A model generated the notes under the pieces. It ran no database searches. It was not told the origin of the DNA and saw only the letters and a list, made by a program, of their open reading frames with translations. A stretch of DNA of 64,000 nucleotides from Pseudomonas moorei. GTDB taxonomy: Bacteria; Pseudomonadota; Gammaproteobacteria; Pseudomonadales; Pseudomonadaceae. The DNA lies in contig NZ_VZPP01000012.1 of assembly GCF_008801475.1 (NCBI RefSeq), positions 1 through 64,000 on the forward strand, given 5' to 3'. Both the position numbers and the translations under genes were made by a program. Shown here in pieces: positions 34,315 through 46,528 of the stretch; position 1 is the first letter of the stretch, and every line of letters starts with the position of its first letter.

Positions 34315-35004
34315 GTGAGCGTCTCCTTAAGCCGTCTCGAGCGTCAGCTCGGCTACACCTTCAAGGATCAGGAACTGATGGTCCTGGCCCTGACTCACCG
34401 AAGCTTTGCCGGGCGCAACAACGAACGCCTGGAGTTCCTCGGCGATGCCATTCTCAACTTCGTGGCTGGCGAGGCGCTGTTCGATCGCTTCCCGCTGGCC
34501 CGCGAAGGCCAGTTGTCGCGTTTGCGTGCCCGTCTGGTGAAAGGTGAGACCCTGGCCGTACTGGCCCGTGGTTTCGATCTGGGCGAATACCTGCGCCTGG
34601 GCTCCGGCGAGTTGAAGAGCGGCGGTTTCCGTCGCGAGTCGATCCTGGCCGATGCCCTGGAAGCGCTGATTGGTGCGATCTACCTCGACGCTGGCATGGA
34701 AGTGGCGCGCGAGCGCGTGCTGGCCTGGCTGGCCGGTGAGTTCGAAGGCCTGACGCTGGTCGACACTAACAAAGATCCAAAAACCCGCCTGCAGGAATTT
34801 CTGCAGTCCCGTGGTTGCGAGCTGCCGCGTTACGAAGTGGTGGATATCCAGGGTGAGCCGCATTGCCGGACGTTCTTCGTCGAATGCGAAATCACCTTAC
34901 TGAATGAAAAAAGCCGAGGTCAGGGTGTGAGTCGTCGTATTGCCGAACAGGTAGCGGCCGCCGCAGCACTGATTGCCCTGGGTGTGGAGAATGGCAATGA
35001 CTGA
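34315..35004 (+). CDS. rnc: Ribonuclease III
   Basis: Cleaves double-stranded RNA in rRNA maturation and mRNA turnover. It has 229 residues, starting at GTG 34315 (MSVSLSRLERQLG). The signature ERLEFLGDAIL (about 37-47) and the second metal site with DALEALIGAIYLDAG (about 117-131) belong to the catalytic domain; the dsRNA-binding domain covers about 155-225. It overlaps the beginning of era by 8 bases. P. aeruginosa has a small DUF4845 gene between lepB and rnc; here that gene is absent. Confidence 0.96.
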   Translation: MSVSLSRLERQLGYTFKDQELMVLALTHRSFAGRNNERLEFLGDAILNFVAGEALFDRFPLAREGQLSRLRARLVKGETLAVLARGFDLGEYLRLGSGELKSGGFRRESILADALEALIGAIYLDAGMEVARERVLAWLAGEFEGLTLVDTNKDPKTRLQEFLQSRGCELPRYEVVDIQGEPHCRTFFVECEITLLNEKSRGQGVSRRIAEQVAAAAALIALGVENGND

Positions 35005-35899
35005 TACAACCGCAACGCGCTGTGGCTATGTTGCCATCGTCGGCCGTCCGAACGTGGGCAAGTCCACGTTGCTGAACCACATCCTCGGTCAGAAGCTGGC
35101 GATTACCTCGCGCAAGCCGCAAACCACCCGCCACAATATGCTCGGTATCAAGACCGAGGGTGATGTGCAGGCGATCTACGTCGACACCCCTGGCATGCAC
35201 AAGGGTGGCGAGAAAGCCCTGAACCGTTACATGAACAAGACCGCGTCGGCGGCGTTGAAAGACGTCGACGTGGTGATCTTCGTGGTTGACCGCACCAAGT
35301 GGACCGAAGAAGACCAGATGGTCCTCGAGCGCGTGCAATACGTGACCGGCCCGCTGATCGTCGCGTTGAACAAGACCGACCGCATCGAAGACAAGGCTGA
35401 GCTGATGCCGCACCTGTCCTGGTTGCAGGAACAGTTGCCGAATGCACAGATCATCCCGATCTCGGCCCAGCACGGGCACAACCTCGATGCGCTGGAGCGG
35501 GTGATTGCCGATCATCTGCCGGAAAACGATCACTTCTTCCCGGAAGACCAGATCACCGACCGCAGCAGCCGCTTCCTTGCCGCTGAGTTGGTGCGTGAAA
35601 AAATCATGCGCCAGATGGGTGCTGAGCTGCCGTACCAGATCACCGTCGAAATCGAAGAGTTCAAGCAGCAGGGCAAAACCCTGCACATTCACGCGTTGAT
35701 CCTCGTCGAGCGTGACGGCCAGAAGAAAATCATCATTGGCGACAAGGGCGAACGCATCAAGCGTATCGGCACTGAGGCGCGCAAGGACATGGAACTGCTG
35801 TTCGACTCCAAGATCATGCTTAACCTTTGGGTCAAGGTGAAAGGCGGCTGGTCCGACGACGAGCGTGCCCTGCGCTCGCTGGGTTACGGCGACCTGTAA
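34997..35899 (+). CDS. era: GTPase Era
   Basis: A Ras-like GTPase with a C-terminal KH domain that binds the 3' end of 16S rRNA during 30S assembly. The ATG at 34997 lies 7 bases after GGAG (34986-34989) and gives 300 residues starting MTDTTATRCGYVAIVGRPN; the ATG at 34991 is too close to it. P-loop GRPNVGKSTL (about 16-25), DTPGMH and NKTD motifs are clear, and the KH domain contains IIIGDKGERIKRIGTEARKD (about 248-267). It overlaps rnc by 8 bases. Confidence 0.96.
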   Translation: MTDTTATRCGYVAIVGRPNVGKSTLLNHILGQKLAITSRKPQTTRHNMLGIKTEGDVQAIYVDTPGMHKGGEKALNRYMNKTASAALKDVDVVIFVVDRTKWTEEDQMVLERVQYVTGPLIVALNKTDRIEDKAELMPHLSWLQEQLPNAQIIPISAQHGHNLDALERVIADHLPENDHFFPEDQITDRSSRFLAAELVREKIMRQMGAELPYQITVEIEEFKQQGKTLHIHALILVERDGQKKIIIGDKGERIKRIGTEARKDMELLFDSKIMLNLWVKVKGGWSDDERALRSLGYGDL

Positions 35900-35913
35900 T
35901 ACAGCGCAGCCCC

Positions 35914-36014
35914 CTGTAGGAGCGAGCCTGCTCGCGATGGATCTGAAAGCGCCGCGTTCATTCAGATAGCCAGCGTTATCGTTATCCACCATCGCGAGCA
36001 AGCTCGCTCCTACA
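35914..36014. repeat. REPIN (class A) inside the era-recO gap
   Basis: CTGTAGGAGCGAGCCTGCTC (from 35914) and the complementary arm ending CTCGCTCCTACA (36014). It lies between two genes that are usually adjacent and co-transcribed. Confidence 0.9.
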
Positions 36015-36030
36015 ACCTGGCGAAAAGCTT

Positions 36031-36720
36031 ATGTCGCAAGCTCCACCCCTCTGCCAACCCGCCTACGTCCTCCACTCCCGCGCCTACCGCGAAAGCAGCG
36101 CGCTGGTGGACTTCCTCACGCCGCAAGGTCGGCTGCGGGCGGTTTTGCGCAGTGCACGAGGCAAGGCCGGGACCCTGGCGCGGCCATTCGTGCCACTGGA
36201 AGTCGAATTTCGAGGGCGGGGCGAGCTCAAGAACGTGGGGCGCATGGAAAGCGCTGGCGTTTCCACCTGGCTCAATGGCGAGGCATTGTTCAGCGGCCTT
36301 TATCTCAATGAGTTACTGATTCGCCTGCTGCCCGCCGAAGATCCGCATCCCGCCGTGTTCGATCATTACGCCGCCACATTGCTGGCCCTGGCCGAAGGCC
36401 GGCCGCTTGAGCCATTGTTGCGCTCATTCGAATGGCGGCTGCTTGACGACCTGGGCTACGGCTTCGCCTTGACCACTGACATCCACGGCAATGTCATCGC
36501 GGCGGATGGACTCTACCGTTTGCAAGTGGATGCGGGGCTGGAGCGGGTCTACCTGTTACAACCGGGGCTGTTCAATGGCGCCGAGCTGCTGGCGATGGCC
36601 GAAGCCGACTGGTCAGCACCGGGGGCCCTATCGGCAGCCAAACGCCTGATGCGCCAGGCACTGGCCGTGCATCTGGGTGGCCGACCGCTGGTTTCCCGCG
36701 AGTTGTTTCGAAAACCGTAA
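36031..36720 (+). CDS. recO: DNA repair protein RecO
   Basis: Works with RecR (and RecF) to load RecA on SSB-coated single-strand DNA. The 229-residue protein has an N-terminal OB-fold (about 8-85, AYVLHSRAYRESSALVDFL at the start) and a helical C-terminal domain. No zinc-binding cysteine cluster is present, as in other Pseudomonas RecO. It is separated from era by a REPIN and from pdxJ by 51 bases. Confidence 0.94.
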   Translation: MSQAPPLCQPAYVLHSRAYRESSALVDFLTPQGRLRAVLRSARGKAGTLARPFVPLEVEFRGRGELKNVGRMESAGVSTWLNGEALFSGLYLNELLIRLLPAEDPHPAVFDHYAATLLALAEGRPLEPLLRSFEWRLLDDLGYGFALTTDIHGNVIAADGLYRLQVDAGLERVYLLQPGLFNGAELLAMAEADWSAPGALSAAKRLMRQALAVHLGGRPLVSRELFRKP

Positions 36721-36771
36721 ATTCCCCATGTATGCTGTGCACCGAACTTTCTCTTCTTCTGGAGCGCTTCT

Positions 36772-37518
36772 GTGACCACCAGCACCCGCATTCTTCTTGG
36801 CGTAAACATCGACCACGTTGCCACCCTGCGTCAGGCCCGGGGGACTCGCTATCCGGACCCGGTCAAGGCTGCGCTGGATGCGGAAGAGGCGGGGGCTGAC
36901 GGCATCACCGTGCACCTGCGTGAAGACCGTCGCCACATCCAGGAGCGCGATGTGTTATTGCTCAAGGACGTGCTGCAAACCCGCATGAACTTCGAAATGG
37001 GTGTGACCGAAGAAATGATGGCTTTCGCCGAGCGTATTCGCCCGGCGCACATTTGCCTGGTACCGGAAACCCGTCAAGAGCTGACGACCGAGGGTGGGCT
37101 GGACGTGGCCGGGCAGGAAGCGCGGATCAGGGCAGCCGTGGAGCGTCTGTCGAAGATCGGCTCTGAAGTGTCGCTGTTCATCGATGCCGACGAACGCCAG
37201 ATCGAGGCTTCTCGTCGTGTGGGCGCGCCGGCCATCGAGCTGCACACCGGGCGTTACGCCGATGCCGAGACACCGACCGAGGTCGCTGAAGAACTCAAGC
37301 GTGTAGCCGACGGCGTGGCGTTTGGTCTGGCCCAGGGCCTGATCGTCAACGCCGGCCATGGCCTGCATTACCACAACGTCGAAGCCGTGGCTGCAATCAA
37401 GGGCATCAACGAATTGAACATCGGCCACGCGCTGGTGGCCCATGCCTTGTTCGTGGGCTTCAAGTCGGCTGTTTCGGAGATGAAAACGCTGATTCTGGCG
37501 GCGGCTGCCAAGGCTTAA
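36772..37518 (+). CDS. pdxJ: Pyridoxine 5'-phosphate synthase PdxJ
   Basis: Condenses 1-deoxyxylulose 5-phosphate with 3-amino-2-oxopropyl phosphate in vitamin B6 synthesis. It has 248 residues, starting at GTG 36772 (MTTSTRILLGVNIDHVATLRQ, first residues read VTTST). Motifs include GADGITVHLREDRRHI (about 42-57), the catalytic glutamate region FEMGVTEEM, and NAGHGLHYHNVE (about 194-205). A TCTTCTGGAG Shine-Dalgarno precedes it. It is the last gene of the lepA series; a REPIN follows. Confidence 0.96.
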   Translation: MTTSTRILLGVNIDHVATLRQARGTRYPDPVKAALDAEEAGADGITVHLREDRRHIQERDVLLLKDVLQTRMNFEMGVTEEMMAFAERIRPAHICLVPETRQELTTEGGLDVAGQEARIRAAVERLSKIGSEVSLFIDADERQIEASRRVGAPAIELHTGRYADAETPTEVAEELKRVADGVAFGLAQGLIVNAGHGLHYHNVEAVAAIKGINELNIGHALVAHALFVGFKSAVSEMKTLILAAAAKA

Positions 37519-37536
37519 AACCGAGCGCAATACCAA

Positions 37537-37626
37537 TGTGGGAGCGAGCCTGCTCGCGATGGTGGCCTGACAGGCACAATTGAAGTGACTGAAAGGGCCT
37601 CATCGCGAGCAGGCTCGCTCCCACAA
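37537..37626. repeat. REPIN (class A) between pdxJ and mltF
   Basis: TGTGGGAGCGAGCCTGCTCG (37537-37556) and its complementary arm ending CTCGCTCCCACA (about 37625). The stems are intact. Confidence 0.9.
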
Positions 37627-37643
37627 TTGTTTGGTGAAGGTTG

Positions 37644-39104
37644 TTAAAGCGGTGCCGGTTCCGGAGCCGGTTTGGTCTTGTCGATCCCCGGCACGTGCAA
37701 GTTGCCCTCGGCCACTTGATCGCCTTCAAGCTGCGGCTGCGTGACCCAGGTCAGGATGTCGTAATAGCGACGGATGTTGGCCACAAAATGCACCGGCTCG
37801 CCGCCACGGGCATAGCCGTATCGGGTTTTGCTGTACCACTTCTTCTCGGACAGGCGCGGCAGCATTTTCTTCACGTCCAGCCACTTGTCCGGGTTCAGGC
37901 CTTCCTTGGTCGCCATTTTGCGCGCGTCATCCAGGTGACCAGTGCCGACGTTATAGGCCGCCAGGGCAAACCAGGTGCGGTCCGGTTCCTGAATCGACTC
38001 GTCGAGCTGATCCTTCATGTAAGCCAGGTATTTGGCGCCGCCCATGATGCTCTGCTTGGGATCGAGGCGGTTGGACACGCCCATGGCCTGCGCAGTGTTC
38101 TGGGTCAGCATCATCAGGCCTCGCACGCCGGTTTTGGAGGTGACGGCCGGTTGCCACAGCGATTCCTGATAGCCGATGGCTGCCAGCAGGCGCCAGTCGA
38201 CTTTCTCTTTCTTGGCATAGGCCTTGAAGTGCTGTTCGTACTTGGGCAGACGTTGCTGCAAGTGTTGGGCGAAGGTGGTGGCACCCATATAGCCAAGCAC
38301 ATCGACATGCCCGTAATAGCGGTCTTTGAGGCGTTGCAGGGTGCCGTTCTTCTTGACCTTGTCCAGGTAGGCGTTGATCTCGTTGAGCAGGCTGTTGTCA
38401 TCGCCAGCCGCCACTGCCCAGCTCTGGTTGCTGGCGTCACCCAGGTCAAAGGCGACCCGGATATTGGTGAAGTACACCTGGTTCATCGCGACTTCGTTGG
38501 AGTCCACCAGGGTCAGATCGATCTGCCCCTCATCGACCATGCGCAACAGATCGACGACTTCGACGGCGTCGGACTCTTCGTATTCAATGCCGGGAAATTG
38601 CTTTTTCAGCTGCGCCAGTTGTTCGGCGTGGGTGCTGCCCTTGAGCACCATGATCTTCTTGCCCACCAGATCTTTCGCTTCGGTAGGGCGCGACTGGCCA
38701 TTGCGATAGATGATCTGTGGGGTCACTTCCAGATAGGAGTGGGAAAACCGTACCTGCTTTTTGCGCGCTTCGCTGCTGACCAGCCCTGCGGCCGCGAGTA
38801 CCGGGCCTTTGGGTTTGCCCACCTCGTTGAACAGGTCGTCGAGGTTGTCGGCGGTCTCGATCTTGAGCTCGACCCCCAGATCGTCGGCGAAGCGCTTCAC
38901 CAGCTCGTATTCGAAGCCGGTTTCACCGTTGCGATCCTGAAAGTAAGTGGCGGGGCTGTTTCGGGTGATCACCCGCAGCACACCATCCTCCTTTACGCGC
39001 TCCAGTGTGTTGGGTTTATCAACACAGCCACTGAGCATCAGGAAGAGTCCGGTTGCGATCAGCCATTTGGCGAACCGCGGACGCAAAGCCATTGGGGAAA
39101 ACAT
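37644..39104 (-). CDS. mltF: Membrane-bound lytic murein transglycosylase MltF
   Basis: A peptidoglycan-cleaving lipoprotein with an N-terminal periplasmic substrate-binding-like regulatory module (about 35-265) and a C-terminal SLT catalytic domain (about 285-450). The catalytic Glu is in AIGYQESLWQPA, followed by GVRGLMMLT. A signal peptide with lipobox ending SGC is present. I choose the ATG at 39104 (MFSPMALRPRF, 486 aa); ATG 39092 is possible. The -10 hexamer TATACT at 39114-39109 lies immediately upstream, so the transcript has a very short or no leader for this start. It is divergent from purL. Confidence 0.92.
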   Translation of the reverse strand: MFSPMALRPRFAKWLIATGLFLMLSGCVDKPNTLERVKEDGVLRVITRNSPATYFQDRNGETGFEYELVKRFADDLGVELKIETADNLDDLFNEVGKPKGPVLAAAGLVSSEARKKQVRFSHSYLEVTPQIIYRNGQSRPTEAKDLVGKKIMVLKGSTHAEQLAQLKKQFPGIEYEESDAVEVVDLLRMVDEGQIDLTLVDSNEVAMNQVYFTNIRVAFDLGDASNQSWAVAAGDDNSLLNEINAYLDKVKKNGTLQRLKDRYYGHVDVLGYMGATTFAQHLQQRLPKYEQHFKAYAKKEKVDWRLLAAIGYQESLWQPAVTSKTGVRGLMMLTQNTAQAMGVSNRLDPKQSIMGGAKYLAYMKDQLDESIQEPDRTWFALAAYNVGTGHLDDARKMATKEGLNPDKWLDVKKMLPRLSEKKWYSKTRYGYARGGEPVHFVANIRRYYDILTWVTQPQLEGDQVAEGNLHVPGIDKTKPAPEPAPL

Positions 39105-39390
39105 TTGCGCAGTATACGCAAAGGACAACGAGCGCCATATCTCGACAGCAAAGGGCTTGTCTGCTAGAGAGCGAAAATCCCACTTGGAGCCCGCAGGAAT
39201 GGGCTTTAAGCACTTTTTATGACAGTGAAAATAACGGGTGAAAAGTGCTCCGGTCGGCCCTGGTTTTTCGCTCGGACGCCCGCCCGGACGCCCGGGTGCA
39301 ACCGTGCGTAGCGTTTCGGGTGATGTCGCGGGCTGTTTAGGCTAGAATGCACGGCCTCAAAGCACACCCCTTCCCGAGGCTGTCCCGAAG

Positions 39391-43287
<3,897 letters not shown>

Positions 43288-43292
43288 GAGCC

Positions 43293-43604
43293 GTGTACAA
43301 GCTCAGCTTTTTTGTTCCCGACAGCCATGTCGACGTGGTCAAAAGTGCCGTATTCGCCGCCGGTGGCGGACGGATCGGTGCTTACGATCACTGCGCATGG
43401 CAGGTGTTGGGCCAAGGCCAGTTTCGTCCATTGGATGGCAGTCAGCCGTTCATTGGCGAGGCAGGGCAGGTCGAACGGGTCGAGGAGTGGAAAGTCGAGC
43501 TGGTCGTGGCCGATGAGTTGATCCGCGATGTGGTGGCTGCCTTGAAAGGCAGCCACCCCTACGAGACACCGGCTTATGAAGTGTGGCGGCTGGAGGATTT
43601 CTGA
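43293..43604 (+). CDS. NIF3/YqfO-type CutA-like domain protein
   Basis: A 103-residue protein (GTG start at 43293, VYKLSFFVPDSHVDVVK) that corresponds to the inserted CutA1-like domain of Bacillus YqfO/NIF3 family proteins standing alone. The family pattern GGGRIGAYDHCAWQVLGQGQF-type segment (about 29-50) and GSHPYETPAYEVW (about 88-100) is clear. The biochemical role is unknown. It lies 5 bases after purL, probably in the same transcript, and a strong terminator follows. Confidence 0.88.
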   Translation: MYKLSFFVPDSHVDVVKSAVFAAGGGRIGAYDHCAWQVLGQGQFRPLDGSQPFIGEAGQVERVEEWKVELVVADELIRDVVAALKGSHPYETPAYEVWRLEDF

Positions 43605-43622
43605 TTCTTCGCCGCTGAAATG

Positions 43623-43657
43623 AAAAACCCGCTGAAAGCGATTTCAGCGGGTTTTTT
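43623..43657 (+). terminator. Terminator of the purL unit
   Basis: AACCCGCTGAAA (from 43626) and TTTCAGCGGGTT are exact complements around a GCGA loop, followed by TTTTTAT. Confidence 0.9.
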
Positions 43658-43674
43658 ATTGCCTGGAAGGGCCT

Positions 43675-43696
43675 CATCGCTGGCTAGCCAGCGATG
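43675..43696. repeat. Perfect 22-base palindrome (REP-like half element)
   Basis: CATCGCTGGCT and its exact reverse complement AGCCAGCGATG meet without a loop. It differs in sequence from the three REP classes elsewhere in the window and lies between two convergent genes. Confidence 0.7.
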
Positions 43697-43720
43697 GCGC
43701 TTTATCAGGCTCTTAGGTGA

Positions 43721-44224
43721 TTACGGACGAATCTCGATCATCGTGCCATCCGGCACCAGATTCCAGACTTCACGCATGTCCATGTTGCGCATGGCGACGC
43801 AGCCATCGGTCCAGTCCAGGGTGTGGAACAGGTCTTCCGGGGTGTCTTCGGTGTCCGGGGTGCCGTGGATCATGATCATGCCGCCGGGCTCGACACCTTC
43901 GCGGCGCGCGCGGGCGGAGTCAGTGATGTTCGGGTAAGAAATGTGCATCGCCAGATTGAAGTTGTTGCTGGTCTTGCGCCAGTCGATCCAGTAGAAACCC
44001 TCCGGCGTACGTTTGTCGCCCTCCATCAGTTTCGGCCCCCTCGGGTTTTTGCCCAGGGAAATGCGATAGGTCTTGACCGGCTTGCCGTCATTGATCAATT
44101 GCAATTGATGTGCGGACTTGAGAACCAGGACTTTCTCGATGACCTTGCCGTTCAGCGTTTCCACGGCAGAAGCCTGGGACACCGTGATGAACGACAAGCA
44201 AAACAGGGCAAGCAACCAGCGCAT
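43721..44224 (-). CDS. L,D-transpeptidase (YkuD) family protein
   Basis: A 167-residue secreted protein: a signal peptide (about 1-20, SQASA), then a YkuD catalytic domain (about 30-165). The catalytic signature is complete: His120 in MIHGTPD and Cys142 in DWTDGCVAMRN. It could cross-link peptidoglycan or attach lipoproteins; no LysM or other binding domain is present, so a small Erf/YafK-like role is possible. It stands alone, facing the purL terminator. Confidence 0.9.
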   Translation of the reverse strand: MRWLLALFCLSFITVSQASAVETLNGKVIEKVLVLKSAHQLQLINDGKPVKTYRISLGKNPRGPKLMEGDKRTPEGFYWIDWRKTSNNFNLAMHISYPNITDSARARREGVEPGGMIMIHGTPDTEDTPEDLFHTLDWTDGCVAMRNMDMREVWNLVPDGTMIEIRP

Positions 44225-44274
44225 TGAAACGATTCCCCAAAAAGGTGTCTCGATTATTCATTTATAGATGTTTT

Positions 44275-44823
44275 TTAGTTGGCAGGCTGAGCAAGCGGCG
44301 GGATCGATTCGGACCGCACGGGGTAGACCTCGGTCCGCCGGTCAGCGAAGAAGCATTCTAAGGTACGGCCCACCGTGCGGAAAGCCAGCTCATCCCAGGG
44401 AATGTCGACTTCGTCGAATAATTGCACTTCCAGGCTTTCGGGGCCGGCGGCGAAGTTCAGGTCCGCTAGTTCGGCGCGGAAAAATACATGCACCTGGCTG
44501 ATGTGCGGCACGTCGATCAGGGTATAGATGCTCAGGTTGCGCACCCGGGCACAGGCTTCCTCGGCGGTTTCGCGAATCGCCGCCTGTTCGATGGTCTCGC
44601 CGTTCTCCATGAAGCCGGCGGGCAGGGTCCAATAACCCAGGCGTGGCTCGATGGCGCGTCGGCACAGCAACACCTTGGTGCCCCAGGTCGCCACGCAACC
44701 GGCGACGATATTGGGGTTCTGGTAATGAATGGTCTGACAGCGGTCGCAGACGAAACGAAGGCGCGAATCGCCTTCGGGAATGCGCTGGGTCACCGGGTTG
44801 CCGCATTGACTGCAAAATTTCAT
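44275..44823 (-). CDS. Nudix hydrolase with zinc ribbon (NudC-like)
   Basis: A 182-residue Nudix protein. I choose ATG 44823 (AGGAA 9 bases upstream), so the product starts MKFCSQCGNPVTQRIP. The N-terminus is a zinc ribbon with CxxC pairs (Cys4, Cys7, then CDRC near 26-29), and the Nudix box is GFMENGETIEQAAIRETAEE with EE in place. It resembles the C-terminal half of NADH pyrophosphatase NudC but lacks its N-terminal domain, so substrate is uncertain. It is divergent from a second Nudix gene. Confidence 0.88.
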   Translation of the reverse strand: MKFCSQCGNPVTQRIPEGDSRLRFVCDRCQTIHYQNPNIVAGCVATWGTKVLLCRRAIEPRLGYWTLPAGFMENGETIEQAAIRETAEEACARVRNLSIYTLIDVPHISQVHVFFRAELADLNFAAGPESLEVQLFDEVDIPWDELAFRTVGRTLECFFADRRTEVYPVRSESIPPLAQPAN

Positions 44824-44970
44824 GCTTGGGTTCCTGAATGCTGCGCCTATCTTGGCGTGCGGCGGTGTCCGTCGGCAAGTTGTCGTTTCGCGACACGCTG
44901 CTGTACGAGGGGTTGGGCGGCCGAAGCGATTGGTGCATGATGCAGGGTAAGGCACAGATCGAGAACACTC

Positions 44971-45570
44971 ATGCTGGACGAGCTACTGCATCGGGTAAGT
45001 AACCACACTCCGCGCACGTTGGAGACCGACCGACGTTTCCCCGAGGCCGCCGTCCTGGTGCCCATCACCCGCAGTGACGAACCGGAGCTGCTGCTGACCC
45101 TGCGTGCCAGTGGCCTCTCGACCCACGGTGGCGAAGTCGCCTTTCCCGGCGGCCGCCGCGACCCCGAAGACCCCGACCTGATTTTCACCGCCCTGCGCGA
45201 AGCCGAAGAAGAGATTGGTTTGCCGCCAGGATTGGTTGAAGTGATCGGCCCGCTCAGCCCGCTGATTTCCCTGCACGGGATCAAGGTCACCCCTTATGTC
45301 GGGGTGATTCCCGATTTCGTCGAATACCAGGCCAACGATGCCGAGATTGCCGCGGTGTTCAGCGTGCCCCTGGAGTTCTTCCGCAAGGACCCGCGCGAAC
45401 ACACCCACCGCATCGATTATCAGGGCCGCAGCTGGTACGTGCCGAGTTATCGCTATGGCGAATACAAGATCTGGGGCCTTACGGCAATCATGATCGTCGA
45501 GTTGATCAACCTGCTCTATGACGCCAAAATCAGCCTGCACCAACCGCCCAAAAGCTTTATCAATACCTGA
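44971..45570 (+). CDS. CoA pyrophosphatase (NudL/YeaB-type Nudix hydrolase)
   Basis: A 199-residue Nudix hydrolase. The UPF0035 signature LRASGLSTHGGEVAFPGG precedes the Nudix box GGRRDPEDPDLIFTALREAEEEIGL-type segment (about 57-82), which is diagnostic for coenzyme A pyrophosphatases. It cleaves CoA to 3',5'-ADP and phosphopantetheine in known members. It is followed by a gamma-carbonic anhydrase gene after 55 bases and is divergent from the other Nudix gene. Confidence 0.9.
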   Translation: MLDELLHRVSNHTPRTLETDRRFPEAAVLVPITRSDEPELLLTLRASGLSTHGGEVAFPGGRRDPEDPDLIFTALREAEEEIGLPPGLVEVIGPLSPLISLHGIKVTPYVGVIPDFVEYQANDAEIAAVFSVPLEFFRKDPREHTHRIDYQGRSWYVPSYRYGEYKIWGLTAIMIVELINLLYDAKISLHQPPKSFINT

Positions 45571-45625
45571 AGCCATCACTCCAATGGCCTGAACACGCCG
45601 CTGCCTGCGCCTTGAGGACAACACG

Positions 45626-46150
45626 ATGAAATACCGCCTGGGCGACGCCCGTGTCGAGACCCACCCACAGAGCTGGGTCGCTCCCAATGCCGTGCTGGTG
45701 GGCAAGGTCAAGCTGGAAGAGGGTGCCAACGTCTGGTTCAACGCCGTGCTGCGGGGCGACAACGAGTTGATCCTGATCGGCAAGAACAGCAACGTCCAGG
45801 ATGGCACCGTGATGCACACCGACATGGGCTACCCGCTGACCATCGGCACCGGCGTGACCATTGGCCATAACGCCATGCTGCATGGCTGCACCGTAGGGGA
45901 CTACAGCCTGATCGGCATCAATGCGGTCATTCTCAACGGCGCGAAAATCGGCAAGAACTGCATCATCGGCGCCAACTCGCTGATTGGCGAAGGCAAGGAA
46001 ATTCCGGACGGTTCACTGGTGATGGGCTCGCCCGGCAAAGTGGTGCGCGAACTGACCGAACCGCAGAAGAAAATGCTCGAAGCCAGCGCCGCTCACTACG
46101 TGCATAACGCTCAGCGTTACGCCCGCGATCTGGTTGAGCAAGAAGAATGA
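45626..46150 (+). CDS. Gamma-carbonic anhydrase family protein (YrdA-like)
   Basis: A 174-residue trimeric left-handed beta-helix protein of the PaaY/YrdA group. The zinc ligands His64 (VMHTDMG), His81 (IGHNAMLHG) and His86 are present, so it can bind zinc. Many members have weak or no carbonic anhydrase activity. It overlaps the next gene by 4 bases (ATGA), indicating coupled translation. Confidence 0.92.
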   Translation: MKYRLGDARVETHPQSWVAPNAVLVGKVKLEEGANVWFNAVLRGDNELILIGKNSNVQDGTVMHTDMGYPLTIGTGVTIGHNAMLHGCTVGDYSLIGINAVILNGAKIGKNCIIGANSLIGEGKEIPDGSLVMGSPGKVVRELTEPQKKMLEASAAHYVHNAQRYARDLVEQEE

Positions 46151-46362
46151 CGACCACCGAACGCCCCGTATCATCGCCCTGTGTGAATATTTGCGCACTG
46201 GACGACGATGACATCTGCACGGGCTGCCAGCGCACGGTCGAAGAAATTACCCGCTGGAGCCGTATGACCAACGACGAACGCCGCACGGTGCTGGGGTTGT
46301 GCCATGAGCGGGCCAAGGCCAGTGGGTTGATCTGGATGTTGCCGACCAAATCTGGTCGCTGA
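46147..46362 (+). CDS. DUF1289 small Cys-rich protein
   Basis: A 71-residue protein of the DUF1289 family with conserved cysteines in SPCVNICALDDDDICTGCQRT (about 10-30), probably a metal or Fe-S binding module, and the typical EEITRWSRMTNDERR helix. The function is unknown. It overlaps the carbonic anhydrase-like gene, a pairing often seen in pseudomonads. Confidence 0.9.
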   Translation: MTTTERPVSSPCVNICALDDDDICTGCQRTVEEITRWSRMTNDERRTVLGLCHERAKASGLIWMLPTKSGR

Positions 46363-46379
46363 ATTAGAGTGGACTTTTT

Positions 46380-46510
46380 GTGGCGAGGGAGCTTGCTCCC
46401 GCTGGGCTGCGCAGCAGACCCGATCTGTTCGATGTCATTCATCTGACACACTGCGTCTTCTGGTTTGGGAGCGCTGCGCGCTCCAGCGGGAGCAAGCTCC
46501 CTCGCCACAG
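46380..46510. repeat. Long palindromic repeat (class C)
   Basis: GTGGCGAGGGAGCTTGCTCC (46380-46399) and its complementary arm GGGAGCAAGCTCCCTCGCCAC (ending 46508). A GGGAGCGCTGCGCGCTCC hairpin lies just inside the right arm. Confidence 0.85.
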
Positions 46511-46528
46511 GTTATCTGTGTATTGAAG

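Noticed and set aside
34245..34547. A 100-codon frame spanning the lepB-rnc gap and the start of rnc
   Set aside because: It runs out of frame into rnc and shows no similarity to the DUF4845 protein expected at this place; considered chance.
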